Of a stretch of DNA of 64,000 nt, positions 34,585 through 47,869 are shown piece by piece. The DNA is from Cynocephalus volans. Lineage: Eukaryota > Chordata > Mammalia > Dermoptera > Cynocephalidae. Position numbers and translations under genes: made by a program. The stretch is from NCBI RefSeq assembly GCF_027409185.1, contig NC_084463.1:69797852-69861851 (forward strand), in the 5' to 3' direction. Under the pieces are notes generated by a model that was not told the origin of the DNA, searched no databases, and worked only from the letters and a program-made list of their open reading frames with translations. The stretch's first letter is position 1. The number at the start of each line of letters is the position of its first letter.

Positions 34585-37510
34585 GTAAGTGACTTCGGAG
34601 AAAGCATTTCTACATTTGCTATTAGTTTCTAGATAACAGGCTTGCCTATAATCATATCTTATTACTGAAAAGAACGTTTCTTTCCTAATTAATGGGATCT
34701 TTTAGGTGGAGGAGAAATTTAAAATATTGAGACTTGCTTAATCAGAAATCTATAAATCTTGATATGGGAGAAAACTTTCAAAGTAAACAAGACTTCAGTG
34801 AGGATACAGACTTAAATAAACTAACTACAAATAAGGAAGAGTTTTTGTTTTGTTAGTAAAGAATAGCAATGACACAGAATTACATCATCTTCTCATAATT
34901 TTACTCTCCTGATCACCTACTAGAAATTAAACAAGCCAACCTGTGAAACTTATACCAGGTCCACACATCCTAGTATCTGTTAGATCATTATTTGAATCTA
35001 ATCTTAGGAAATTAGTTAACATGCAAATGCCTGCCTTCAGATAATGCAGTAAATTAATGAAAATACTTCTTCGGCAGGAAAGTCATAGTAGAAGGTAGAA
35101 ATAGAGAATATTTTTGATCACTCGTGGTCAGCTATGCAAAAAATATCTTTTACAGTTTTCCACAATATTTTTCTATCAATGATTTAGATAAAAAGGACAA
35201 TTTTAGAAACCTGATTTGCACAAGTCACAGTTTTAAGTGTTCTAGTGTAGTTATTGCAAACTTCTAATGTGCATAGGAATCACTTGGGAATCTTGTTAAA
35301 ATATAGATTTCTGATTTAGTAAGTCTGGGGTGGAGCCTGAGATCTTCTTGCCTTTCTAAAAAGGTTTGTGGTGATGCCAGGGCAGTTGGTGTATGGCCAC
35401 ATGTGAGTGGTGAAAGACTAGAAGGCTTTCTGAGTCTAGCCTGGGGAATAGGAAAAAAGCCATAAAGGCAACACTCACCGCACAACTGGAATAGTTTCAC
35501 TTCTATTTGTTTTATATATCAGAATTCTAATAAGATTTTATTTGAAAGAAGAGTTTTACACTTTTAACTGTTAAAGAATGTTAAAAAGGCATATAGGTCT
35601 GATAAATATTCTGAAAGATTATTTAATTTCATCGAGGAAATACAGTCTAATATGTAAAATTCTTGCATTCTTTTTTTTTTTTTTTTTTGAATGTGTAACT
35701 GTGTGCTTTGACTATGCTACATTCAGGGCCTCTGATGGACAGTAGAAGCAGACATGGTTACTGAACCTTACAAAGTTGATAGTCAAGTCAGCGTGGGAGA
35801 AATTAGTTCGGAGGAAAACAGGTACAATATAACAGAAATAAATAATGACTGTCAACTGTGATAAGGACTTTAAAGAAAAATTTGTGCTCACATTTGAAAG
35901 ATGGAGTTAACTATGTCAAGGGCAAGAGAGGAACAGGACGATCAGTGTGCATGGAGAACCTGAGAATAAAGAAGCTTGGAAGGGAGGGTGGGTGTGGCTG
36001 CAGCCCAAAGCCAGGGGACAGAGCTTGAAGGGAGGCTTCAGAGGGAAGCAGGTGCAAGAATATTTGAGGCTTTGTATGGTCCTTCATACTAATAGTAATA
36101 AAATTTGGGGTGGGATTTAAGCCATGAATTGGTAAGTTTTTCATTTTTAAATGATCAGTCTGAGGGCACTGAGGGGAATGGATTACAGTACAGCAAGAAT
36201 GGATATAGGGAGACAGGTTAACATGCTATTGCAACATTACAAGTCACAGGTGATAATGATAGTCTTGGGATCAAGTAAATTGTTGAATCCAAGAAATAGT
36301 TGGTATATAAAATTAATATGACCTGCCAGCTTAGTGAATATGGTAGGTAAACAAGAAGGGAAGATAGAAGTAATTCAAGCACTTGAGTAAATAGATGATT
36401 GTGGTGCATTTATGAAAACAAGAGTCTTGCAAGAAAGTTTGAGATGACTTTGCCCTATTTTGAGATGAAATAAAGAGTAGGGAGTTTCACAGTTGTATAT
36501 TTCAGAGGAGATATCTGCATCAGACATAAAATTTTGGGAGATGATGGCCTAAAGATGATATTTAAAATTCTAAAAATGATAAAATAATCTAGGAATTGAG
36601 AATAGCATGAGAAGAAGTCCTTAAGCTGAGACTTGAAGGACGCTATAGTTCAAGATCAGAGACAGAGAAATCAGCCAGCAATTTCAACTCACAAAGTAGG
36701 GTCAGAGAATAAGAAAGAAAATTGGGTGTATGTGTTGTCAGAATTACTGAGAAAGAATCTGTTGGAGTTGCCAATAGTTTCTAAGGGGAATGAGAGATCA
36801 GATGTAAGTGAGCCCTGATGAATGACTATTAGATCTAGACTTGGAGGTCATGGGTGACCTTGAGGAAAGCTGTTTGGTGATGTTGGTGTGGGAGGTAAGA
36901 GAGAGAAGCCAGGCAGGAGTGAGCAGAATAGGAGGAAATGGGATGGTGAGTATAAACAAATTTTAAAATTTTGACTTTGAAAAGGAAGGAGAAATAAAAA
37001 GCTAGCTGGAAGTAAAGTGATAATTAGGGGAATATTACTGTTTTCTTTTTGTAATCATAGGAGAGACTTGATCACATTGAAATGACAGAGAGAATTAGTA
37101 ACTGAAAAGATTTTTACACAACATCAGAGTAAGTGCAAAAAATTATAATATAAACAAGTATGGGTAAACAGGAGGCACAGAAATGAGGAATGTCAAGAGC
37201 TGGATTCTTTTTTGCTATTATGTAGTTAGTGCAGAAAGGACTTATGCTGTTTTCCACTACTTGCAATCTTAGAGACCATATCTTTCACTTTGCCTATCAA
37301 GAAAGCTGAGGGGATTTATGATCAGGGGTTCATGGTAGTTTTCTCTGGGCCTGACATGGAAACCTGAGGTCCTATCTTTACCTAGAGTTGACCTTTCATT
37401 CTTCTCCAAAGCACTGAATTCAAACTTTGTTCCAAAGCAATGGCTCCAGGAGTCTTCCACACTTATATAAAGGCCACTTCTCCCAATATTTTGATACCTT
37501 TTATTTGCAG
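34585..37510 (+). other. CASP12 intron without recognised genes
   Basis: About 2.9 kb. It contains a MER5-like fragment and a poly(T) run at 35671-35689. No other element could be assigned with confidence. Confidence 0.55.
35236..35378 (+). mobile_element. MER5A-like DNA transposon fragment
   Basis: Text gtgcataggaatcacttggg, gttaaaatatagatttctga and tctggggtggagcctgagat follow the MER5 pattern, in the opposite orientation to the copy at 25084. Confidence 0.65.
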
Positions 37511-37617
37511 ATGTTTCCTGAAGGCTTGACACAAGTGGCTCTCCGTTCATTTCTCAACTTATCTACTACTTCAAAGAGTATTCTTGGTGCCATCGTTTGG
37601 AGGACATTTTTTGAAAG
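37511..37617 (+). pseudogene. CASP12: CASP12 p10 exon with two TGA codons and lost donor
   Basis: Reads HVS-stop-RLDTSGSPFISQLIYY, then FKEYSWCHRLEDIF-stop-K. It is 107 bases against 110, lacking the Asn codon of HNVSW. TGA at 37519-37521 replaces Trp, and TGA at 37612-37614 replaces the Arg/Gln of the FRKV/FQKV motif. The donor reads gcagag instead of gt. Confidence 0.85.
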
Positions 37618-38008
37618 GCAGAGATCTTCTTTTCTTTTCAATTTTATGCAGAAAACTTTGGAGTACCATTTGCAAACCTTTGTAGGAAGTCCTGAAGCTC
37701 TTAAGTAATCTTGATGTTCCTTCCTGTATTCCAACTTTATTTAAAGATAAACTGTTCTGAAATGCTGCATAGAATAAGTGTGAGTTTTCCCAGTAACCTC
37801 TGATTATGATACCTTTCCTTAGCCAGGGAATACTTCATAGGGTACTAATTCATTTGTGTATGTGTTACACCCAAGGAATACCTAAAGATATCTTCTGTTA
37901 CACTACCTAGCCACAGCCATAATACATACTATGAATTTTCTTACTCTTGAGAGAGGAGTCCAGATTTTCCATTTAGGAAATCCCTAAAGGCTTTCTTTAC
38001 TACTTTAG

Positions 38009-38107
38009 GTTCAACATTCGTTTGAGACCCCAAAGGTACTGACCCAGATGCCCACCCCTGAAAGAGTATCCATGACATGATATTTCTACTTCTTCCCTGG
38101 GAATTAA
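38009..38107 (+). pseudogene. CASP12: CASP12 C-terminal exon with TGA
   Basis: Acceptor ttactactttag. It reads VQHSFETPKVLTQMPTPERV, then SMT-stop-YFYFFPGN, with the normal stop TAA at 38105-38107. TGA at 38078-38080 replaces the Arg of [11 protein letters not shown] (CGA to TGA likely). Confidence 0.88.
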
Positions 38108-38138
38108 AACTTGCAAGAAGCATCTCAGGTAAAGTATC

Positions 38139-38514
38139 TGTCTCGGTCCATTTTCTGCTGCTATTCTAGAATTCCTAAGACTGGGTAATTTATAAAGAAA
38201 AAAGGTTTATTTGGCTCATAATTCTGGGGGCTGCAAAGTCCGAGATTGGGCAGCCCATCTGATGAGGAGCCTGTGTTGCTTCAACTCATGGAGGAAAGCA
38301 AAAGGAGAAGCCAGCACATGAACAGAGCACTCTTGCAACCTAATTTATTCCCATGAAAGCAAGAACTCATCTCAAGGGAGACGGCATGAATCTACTCATG
38401 AGGGTGGCTCCCCCTGATCCGAACACCTCCCACTAGGTCCCACCTACCAATACTGCCATATTGGGAATCAGATTTCAACATAAGTTTCAGAAGGGACACA
38501 CTTAAAATATAGCA
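38139..38514 (-). mobile_element. MaLR-type LTR (MLT1/MST-like), antisense
   Basis: Its text (ctgggtaatttataaagaaa, cccactaggtcccacctacc, gggaatcagatttcaacata) is the reverse complement of MaLR LTRs. Its own minus-strand AATAAA is near 38200-38210. The flanks GTATC (38134-38138) and GCATC (38515-38519) are a 5-base duplication with one mismatch. It starts 31 bases after the CASP12 stop. Confidence 0.8.
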
Positions 38515-40579
38515 GCATCCAGGAAGTGGATTTGAGTGCTGCCTGCTCAGAGTCTATACAGAAAATCTGGATAGAACAGAGAACAATGACAAAATGTCAA
38601 CTCCCCATTAGTTACTGAGGCTTATGCTATCTGCCTTATTTTTTAGTGGCCCTCAATGGAAACCCTGAATTTATTTGACTTCAGCCTTAGTATAATGGTT
38701 GCATAAGAAATAAAGTCCAGTGGTGGCCAGTTAGAAAACCCTTTAGTTCTAATTTGTCTCAAGGACCTATTGAGCGAGTGGAGAATGTGTGGTTATGAGG
38801 CATGCACAAAATAAAATAACTGGAAATGTTATACACATCTGTTGTTTGTCCCCACCATGAAGTCAGTTTTGCTGAGTCGCGTCCTTCCCTGTTTGTGATG
38901 AAGCCTGTTTATATACCACGATGTCAACTGACTAGCTGCTAGACTGTGCTGAGGACATGAGGCCCTAGCACAGATCTTCCCATTTGGTGATGACAGGTCT
39001 ATAGCCCTTGTGTGAAAGTATTTCTCCCAGCAGAGAGTAGTTCTATTTATATCTTACCTCTAATAGCCCAATTATTCATTTTCTTTTATCTCTCCTTTTT
39101 CTAGGAAAATGGAGGCATTATGATCTTTATAAAACTATCTTTTTAAAAGATCAGTTTTTGATCAAGATTATTTTTATGTGAAACTTCTCAACAGCCCACT
39201 GTCCACAAATACCAAGCTAAAATCACTCTCATAAAATTTCTGAATTAAAGTTTAAGAAATTATTTTAAAATTAGTCTTGTTTTCTCATTTTATCATAAAA
39301 GTAAGGAATGCCCGTTGCAGAATAAAGCTTAAGTATTAAAAAAAGCATAAAAATAAAATTTTTATTGAAAAAATAATCATTATTCACCTTTTGGGAACTC
39401 TATTTGTAATAAAACTCAACTTATTTTTATATAACTAATTTATTTTGTATATTCAATTTTGTGTCTTTTTATTATTTTGTCATGCCATTACTAATATGAT
39501 AAAAATATGGCAATAAAAATAGTTACAAATGTGATTTTAATTTTATAATATCCATTAGGTATATACAGCTTATACAATTTAACTTTTATCCAATAGCCAA
39601 TTAAAATGATGGTAGTGGGGCATTCTTAATTATAATTTTTATGAAAATGATTCCACTATTTCAGCATTAGATGTATTTTTTGTTATTTATGCTAGTTTTT
39701 TGTAATAATAAAATACATAATTACATTGCTATTTTTTAAATATGGTTTGTCTTTTTCTCAGGGATTATTTTGGGCCCTTATGTAGACTATAATAGGGGAA
39801 ATGTGAAGTGTAATCTTTGTATTTGTACTACTGATATTAACAAGTGCTCTAATATCAGTCAGTGATTACATTCTTGGGATGACATCTTCTTTGTCACATA
39901 GGGTTATTTATTCTACACTTGAAATAATGTTGCCAATATTTGATTTAGAAATCCCTTTTTTATATTTATAGATGGGATTCTCATTTATCTTGATTTCTTT
40001 TTAACTTGTGCATGGGATATTTTTAATAATATTTTTCAATGAAGTATAAGTAGTATTTTTTATGAACCCTAGAATATCTGAGTTCACCTATAAGCTTAGC
40101 TATAAACATATAAAGGCCAGTCTGAATTTATTCCTTAGCAGTAACTTTCAAAAATTATAAAAATGTACTAAAATGTTTTTTTGTCTGCATGTGTCTACTA
40201 ATGATATTAACTTTTACTCTGTCGATGAAGGCCTGTCATACAGAAACTAAAAACTCTTTTAATCTTTTGCTTTTAATGTTTGTTTTAAACTTTAGAACAT
40301 TAGCAATTATGTAAAAATATCTAATTAGTACTGAAAATTATAAAGAGAAAAGTGAAAATCACCTATGATCCAGAAGATAATTATGTTCTCTCATCTTCAT
40401 CTTGAGTTCCTTCTCCCTCTTTCTCCTCAATATAAACTCAGATATATTTAGAAACATACTGTACCCGCTACTCTGTGACCTGCTTTTTCATTTTTCTTAA
40501 AAATAATCACCTAGGATTAAAGTGAGTACATACATGCAAAGAGTTAGTGATGTAAACAGTATAAGTGTAAAAGTCCTAG

Positions 40580-40830
40580 GGCTGATTTGTAGTCTCTTGG
40601 CGTCACCCCGCGCTGGGCTGTCCTTTCTACACAAGCTCAACATGCCCTTTTCAATGAGTGCCTTCCATCCCAAGGTCACTTCTTGGTTCAAGATGGCTGC
40701 TGGAGCTACAGTCATTACCATCATTAAAAGAACACTGCAGCCAGGAAGAAGGAGCATGAGACCAAAGGCACACGCCTCCTCTCTTTCAGGGAGCCATTTA
40801 TGCTTATGAGCCATTAACAAGAGTTTAGTT
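40580..40830. repeat. Ancient interspersed repeat, family not assigned
   Basis: Text such as ggttcaagatggctgctgga and gtcactt resembles a widely dispersed old mammalian repeat. The open frames on both strands here are incidental. Confidence 0.35.
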
Positions 40831-41659
40831 ACAGAGCAACTCTTAGCTACAATGGAGGCTGAGAGATGAAGTGTTTATTGCATGTTGCCACATGTCTACC
40901 TAAAAATGAGGCATTATACTTAAAAAAATATTGGGCCTCGACTGGCTGCCTCTGTTACACATTGTTTCCATATTTAATGGCCACCTAGTATTCTTTTTAA
41001 TGAACTATTAGAATGCATTTTACTAATTTAGATAATTTCGAATATGTTATTATCTTAAGCACTGCTATAATAAAAATGTCTTTGTACGTACATATTTAAG
41101 TTTCTGTCTGAAAATAATATTGGAATGAATTCTCAAAACTGAAATGACAGAGTAAAGACCTTTAAAATTTAAATTTTCTATGCTTGGTATTATTCAAAAA
41201 ATTGTCCAGATATAGATTCCTCATGAGCAGAATATGATATGGCCCATTTTCCTATGTTTTCACCAATGTGATATATAATCCATCTTGTGAATTTGTTAAG
41301 TAAAAAATCAAAATCACTTTTTTTTATTATTATTTCTTTGCTTTATAAGTTGGTGAAGTGTCCTTCCACATGCTTATCATTGTATACAAGTTAAATGTTA
41401 GCTGGGGCCTTCTCTTGCTTACAGGTTCTATGGTTCTATATAGGGTTACCTCAAACTTATAGGAACTAGTTCCTGTCATACCTCATTGGCTTTAAGCCCC
41501 ACCAGGGCTGTTTCTCTTATCTGAAAAGCACATTCTCACTTCAGAATTTGCTACCCTCTATGCCAAATAATTGCCCCATATCTATATGACTTGCTACTGA
41601 ACTTCTTTCAGCCTATGCTAAATTAACCCTTTTCTGTAAGGATCTTCTGACCCTGTAAA

Positions 41660-41910
41660 TAAAACAACATGCTCTCTCCTGCCTGTGATACTCCCTGCAT
41701 TTTCATCCTGCTTGACTTATTTTTCCATAGCACTGATTGCCTTGTGACACGCTACATTAGCTCCTTTTTTTACTACTTATACGTCTATCTCTTCCCACAA
41801 GAATGCCAGCTCCATGAGAGCAAGAACTTTTGTTTGTTGTGGTATTCTCAGAGCTTAGAACAGCACCTGGCACAGAGCAGACCCTCTATGATTCTTGACT
41901 AGATAAGTGA
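41660..41910 (+). repeat. LINE2 3'-end fragment
   Basis: Contains gaatgccagctccatgagag and cttagaacagcacctggcac, the L2 3' signature. Confidence 0.6.
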
Positions 41911-44900
41911 ATCCATCTAGATAGCATTATGCTTTCTCACAGCTCATTAGCTGTAGGAGATATGAGAACATTTAATAAGTTTTGCAAGCGGCTTTATGAA
42001 ACAAACCTAAGCCTTATTTTAGTTCAGGTATTTTCCCCCTATTTTATCAAATCTATTCTATTTTTTCCCTATAATCTTCTTTGGAAACACCTATTATTTA
42101 TGTGTTAGAAATTTATAATATGTTCCTTCCTTCATGGCCAAATATCTTCCATTCAAAAACTACTGTTTACTTGATTATTCTTTGCAAGATTCAACAGCAG
42201 CCATTGGGGATACAACAATGAACAAGATAGGCATGTTTTCTACTTATATAGAGCTATTTAACACAGATATTTAAAACACATATACCATGTCATAAACTGC
42301 TGCACTAAGGATCTTAGTCCACGTCTGTCCCTCTTTCCAAATCCATTGTGTTGGTGTCTAGCATTTCCATCTTCATACTTGCTCTTATCAGAAACCTAAT
42401 TTTAAATTTTAATTCTTTCCTCTCTTTCTCCCCCTACATGAAACTAATCAACCAATCTGCAAACTCTATTTCCTAACTTGCAAATCTATTCTCTTCTCCC
42501 CATGCTTAGTCTCACACTTTAGGTCAAATCACCTTTATCTGTCATCTGAAGAAGGGCATAGACTTATCACTGGTTAACCTAAATCCACATCTGTCTCCTT
42601 CTAACACAGCTAGACCACCACTAGAGAGATTGTTCCGAAATACATGTCACCTCATCAGCTTGCTAATAACCCATCCTTCTGAGAAAAAAACATACAACAT
42701 ATTTGCATAATCTAACAACCCAATTGGACCTTACTTCCATTAACTTTTCCCCATCTATTTTTGAAGACCGGCTTGTGATTCTCTAAATTATGCTCTACGT
42801 GTTTCTATATGCTCTATGTGCTTTTTCATGCACTAGTCTTCCTTCCCAGGAATTACCACCATCTCCATTCCCAGAACTCTTTTAACTATCTAACCCCTGA
42901 TTCTCTCTCATAATGATAATAATAACCACCACCACAAAAATAGCAAAAACAACAGTGGCAATATGAATAAACATGGGAAAAAATATTTACTTTGAACATT
43001 TTCCTTTATGCTAGGAGCTTCACAAATAGTCTCAGGAGATCCAACTCAGAAACTAGCTCCTCCAAGAAGTTTCCTTTCATATTTTTCTCCCAGCTATTAG
43101 ATACTCCTCCAACATATTTTCACATGTTTCTGAGACGCAGTACTTATGAAACAGGGTCCAAGCAGGACAAAAGATACCACCTCACATAGGTGAATGAATA
43201 GATGAAGTTCTTAATCTGGTGTTGTGATGCTGAAACAGAAAAAAAGCAAAAAAAGGAATATTGAAGAAACACAAAGGTGATACTTGCAGGAAGCATCTAC
43301 CATGCCTAAGTCTGGGGGGAATCAAAAGAAATAGTTGGGGTTATCAGAATCTATATGTTTGCAGAGGAGGAAACTTACAAAATTAGGACTCAGACATCTG
43401 AGGAAGGAACACAGTGGAGTTGCTATTGGTATTTTCAAGCCTGGACATGAGTTCCCATGATATAGACTCAAGAAGTCTGAGGGGAGGACTCCACCAGCTG
43501 TCATGAGTCCTTCAAAGGGATATAAAGAGGTTGGCTCTAGGAGAGCGGGAATAAGCTGGGATCTGAAACTAACCACCACTTCTGGAGTAAAGAGTCATTG
43601 ACAGGCCAATGCCAATAGGAAATAAGAAATGAATAAGTTTCTCTCTTACCTTATGCTTTCTAACTCTTCTCGGGCCTTTATAGGCAAATCTAATAGGAAA
43701 CTAGCTGACCAAGGAAAAATAGAGTCTGCAGAATTCCAGCCCCAACATCGTAGGGCAGAGTATAGAAGGGTGACATTCGAGTTGACAAATAATAGTTTAA
43801 TAACTGGTACAGTGCACTGCTGTGTCCTGTGTAGTTTATCAAAACCTTCTGCTTGTCTTTTCTTAGTATTACAGTAGCAGTGCCACAAACGTAATATCAG
43901 GTTGTTGATATCTCTGTCATTCAGCATTTGATCAGAGAAGCAGAACCACCTGGAAGCTGGTTAAATGGTCTATGTGAAGCTGATTAGATGGTCTATGTGA
44001 AGCTGATGCTTCTGTGTCTATGGCTGGAGCCTAAAGTTCACAGCATAAGCAACAGGTGACTGAGTATGGACTTGATGTGAAGAAAGCAAGACAAGCTGAA
44101 ACCTGCAAGGATCAGCTAGAAACCAAGAGAGTGTACTGAATTCATCCCAATCTCTCACTGTCTCCATGCCTCTAACTTTGGAGTTGTATGTGACCTGCAG
44201 GAGAAGTTAAAATTAAACTCACACTTGGAGCTAAATATCTATTTGACCTAGAGTTGAAGAAGCTGACCTGGAGGAGTTGTGGGCTGACTGTTTCCCTGGA
44301 CGAACAGGTGAGCTGCAAGCACCTGAGCTGCACAGTGGCTCATGTACCTCACCAACCTTCCATGTCTGAAAAGAATATGGCTGCTGCTTCATTTCCGTCC
44401 TCCGAATCTCATGAAAAATATTTCTTCTGGCCAAAGCTAACCTGGAACTATGCAGGAAAGGGAATTTTGAGAAACCTAGTTCCAGTGTAGTTAGTACATT
44501 AAAAAACTAAAAAGGTGGCCTGCATCTAGTACTCTATACATAGGTCCTTTTTGGCATTACCCCAAGAAAACATACACTATGAATATTAGTGTGGAATATA
44601 CAGTGATTTATTGACTTTGTTCATACCCTCTACACTCTCTTCGTAGGTGAAATCATTCACTTTTGTCATGTTTAATGACATCTATGTGTTGATACATTCC
44701 CAACTCTCTATATACTTGGTAGATCTGTCTTCTAAGTTTCACATCAACTTTGAATTAATTGCCAAAGGGATATCTCCCTTGAACCATAATTCCCAAATTG
44801 AATTTGCACTTAACATACCCATCCACTACCCAATTCACTCCTTTTCTATTCTTCCCATCCTTTCCTAGTGATACCTGTACAGAGTCAGAAATCTGGAAGT

Positions 44901-47039
44901 TATACTTGATATCTTTCTCTCCTGTAAACTCCACATTAAATCAGTCATCTAGTTCTGTTGTTTCTCTCTCAATTTTATCCATGTCTCCACATTCTGTATT
45001 GTCAGCACAAGCCAGCCAAGGCACCATCATCTCTCACCTGAACCATAACAAATGTCTCTTAATTTTTTTTTTAAAACAAACTCTCCTTTTTCATCAGGGT
45101 AAATATTGGAGGATAGAAAGAATAAATTTTGTGATTATAACACTAATCAAATTAGATGAACCATTCAATGTTTTGTAATGGGCATTTGCTGTACTGCTGA
45201 GAATATTCAATTCTGCTGTAGGAGACAAAAAATAAAATAGGTTGGATAAAAATTGTAAAAATGCTAAACACAGATAATAATATGCTAGAAAGTAAGCCTA
45301 TGAGATATAGAAAAACTCATAAGATATGTTTAGTATATGTAATGAATACAAAGTAACTTTTGAGTCATGGGCAGAACTCATACGATTTGGTAAATATAGA
45401 TAGCAAGTCAGGAACCTGTAAGATAGCCAAAGGTAGAATAAATAGAAAATGTGATGAAACAGAAATATGCTGCTTAGAGATGCAAAGGATGAAAAGACCC
45501 ACATCGTGATGACGCCACCTCTAGACTGAGAATTTTATCACACCTAAATTGGCTACCATTTTTTGACACCCAGTATGGTTCCATTCTGGTCCTACATATG
45601 TTGTACCCAAGAAATGCAAATAAGACCAAAGGCTGTTCAACAAGCGAATTGACAGCTTCTCTTGCATCAAGCACACTTCCCCTGCGTCTCTCTGAAAGAG
45701 CAGGCTTGTGTCCCTTGCTCAGGGTATCTTTCTCTGTGGCCCTCCCATGCTTAGACCTCACCTCTGGGCCTTACCACTGAACCATCACCTGTGAAGGCTG
45801 ACGCAGCAAGAGAGAAGCAGGATTTATGACCACTATGAACCCTAGGACTCAAGGAGTGTGGTCCTTTCACCCTGCTTGCACCTAAGTGTATCACAGTACC
45901 CCATTTCATTCTCTTTGCTTCTTGCTCAGTCTTTTAATCGATGTATAAGCCATGTGATTTGGTCATTTTAATTTAGTCTGAAAGCCTTTCTGTTCCTCTA
46001 CTTCTGGGATACCTCACCAGCTAGTGCTATTGCTGCATCAAGGTCATTTCCCACATAACACATTCTTAGCAAATATAGTGGCCTTTTGAAAGAAGACTTG
46101 GGAAGGAAGCAAATGCTTCTCAGCACAATAATACCAAAAATAGTATTTTTAAAACCAGTTCAGAGTCAAATTAATAGGATAAATTTACATTCCTTAGTGA
46201 GACTAAACTATGTTTTTTAGAGGAAATGTAATACATTTGGAACTGGTGTGTTTTCCCTGAAGTAATTTCGGAAGAAATCCATCGTTATTTTTACTGGTGT
46301 AGGGAATAAAGAAGATTCCTGTGGCTTTTATCAGAGGTGGCAAAACCTGAGAGAAGAAAACCTCCACTGTCGTCAGGCCAAAGTCGGAGTGCCAGACGTT
46401 GCAAAACTCAAGAAGGAAAGGGAGCCTGGGACTCTTACACAGCAGTTTAAGTTTCCAAAGGAAGGAAAGTCGGAGAAATGCTGTTTTTAAACATGTGCCT
46501 TTAGAAGACTTGGATTTTGAAGATAAAAAAAAATTACATAAGTAAGTGAAACTTACACAGAACATATATGGGATTCCTAAAGTAGTGCACACATGTGCAC
46601 ACACATGCACACTGAGGTTTGAGAAGAGGGCACACTCTCCTCCCTCTCTGTCTTGCTTTTGGTGTGCTTTCACAGCTCTCTACTCTCAGAACTGTTTAAT
46701 CCTCCAGTGCAATTCAGTGTGTCTTTGGTCTGACATGACAATTCTCAGAGAAAGAACACTCCCATTTTCTAATTGTTTTAGAACTAAAAAAGATACAAAA
46801 AAAACCCAAAGTGTTCTTTTCTACTCTCACACGCTCCACCAGTCACTCAACGCAACACTTCTGACACCAGATGTGTAGGGGTATTTCCCCACACACCAAG
46901 CAATTCTCCAGCAAACACAAGCTGGGTGTTCTATCATTCAGTTCAGTTTCGACACAACCTGGAGCTAGAGCCAGATCCCACAGGTTAAGGGCTCAGTCCC
47001 ATAAAACTACCCCCATTTTGGATGCAGTTCCGTTTGTCA

Positions 47040-47410
47040 CCTATACTGAACAACCAGCTATAAACTGTAGAGTGTATTACCTCCTTCTTGGGTGTAATTA
47101 ATTTGCTAGTGTGGCTTACAGAATTCATGGAAACACTTTACTTACCTTTACTGGTTCATTAAGAAGGGATATAATAAATGTGACAGATGAATGACCAGAT
47201 AAAGAGACGCACTGGGTGAGGTCTGGAGGAGTCACACATGTAGGAGCTTCTGTCCCAGTGGGGCTAAGGTACACTATCCCCCTGGCACACAATATATGCA
47301 CCAACTGGTGCTCCCTGAACCCCACAGTTCATGGACTTTTATGGAGTCTCCACCGTATAGACGTGATCCATTATTAACTCCACTGACAGCTCCTCTCTAC
47401 TTTCTAGAGA
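47040..47410. repeat. Ancient LTR-like repeat, family not assigned
   Basis: Text such as cagaattcatggaaacactt, ggtgaggtctggaggagtca and ccaactggtgctccctgaac resembles an old ERVL-type LTR in antisense. Naming it needs a repeat library. Confidence 0.4.
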
Positions 47411-47869
47411 ACGAGGGGGGGGGGAGGTGGAATTGAAAGCTTCAAGACTCTAATCACAGCTTGACCTTTCTGATGACCAGGCCCCCAATCAGGAACCAAC
47501 CAAGAGTCACCTTAACAAAACAAAGATGCCCCTATTACCTAGGGAATTTCAAGGACCTAAGAGCTCTGTATCAGGAACCAGGGTCAAAGACCAAATATCG
47601 GAACAAAAGATTCTCCCAGAACTTCTATTACTAGAAAATTGCAAGAGTTTTAGGAGCTCTGAGCCTGGGACTGGGATCAGGCACCAATATGTATATTTTT
47701 TACTATTTCATAGACCTTCTTCTCTATCTGAAGAAACCTATAGGAGAGAAGATGTCACAAGCAGACCAATTTTCCCAATCTTTCTTCATCGGGCAGCAAG
47801 TGATAGCGTCATAAGATAACAAGTGACAGAAAAAAGAAAGCCTGCTAAAGTAATATTAGATATCCCCTT

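Larger units (their letters stand above)
24369..38107 (+). pseudogene. CASP12: Caspase-12 pseudogene, multiply disrupted
   Basis: A relic of the CASP12 gene, next to the CASP4-type gene on the same strand as in human. Recognisable exons: 24369-24375 (start), 26212-26452 (CARD), small acidic exons about 27710-28280, then 32045-32136, 32649-32822, 33769-34002, 34438-34584, 37511-37617 and 38009-38107. CASP12 identity rests on NMLDGIFDDLMEKDVLDKGE in the CARD, LKVGLPDHFHELKTNKADE, and the C-terminal FETPKVLTQMPT...YFYFFPGN. Core lesions: stops at 26397, 32676, 34446, 34455, 37519, 37612 and 38078; one base missing near 33826-33830; lost acceptors before 32649 and 33769; lost donors after 32822 and 37617; and QACRG changed to QACGG. 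No reading frame can make an active enzyme. A CARD-only product would also be truncated at the first stop. Confidence 0.93.

Noticed and set aside
40497..40820. 107-residue minus-strand and 95-residue plus-strand frames
   Set aside because: They lie in a probable ancient dispersed repeat and neither has a recognisable domain.
44231..44490. Overlapping open frames on both strands, possible exon
   Set aside because: No family resemblance, no clear splice sites and repeat-like text. Not enough to call a gene.
46203..46673. 156-residue minus-strand open frame
   Set aside because: No domain, no splice context and no codon pattern I recognise. It overlaps an unrelated plus-strand frame, so it is probably chance in a stretch with few stops.
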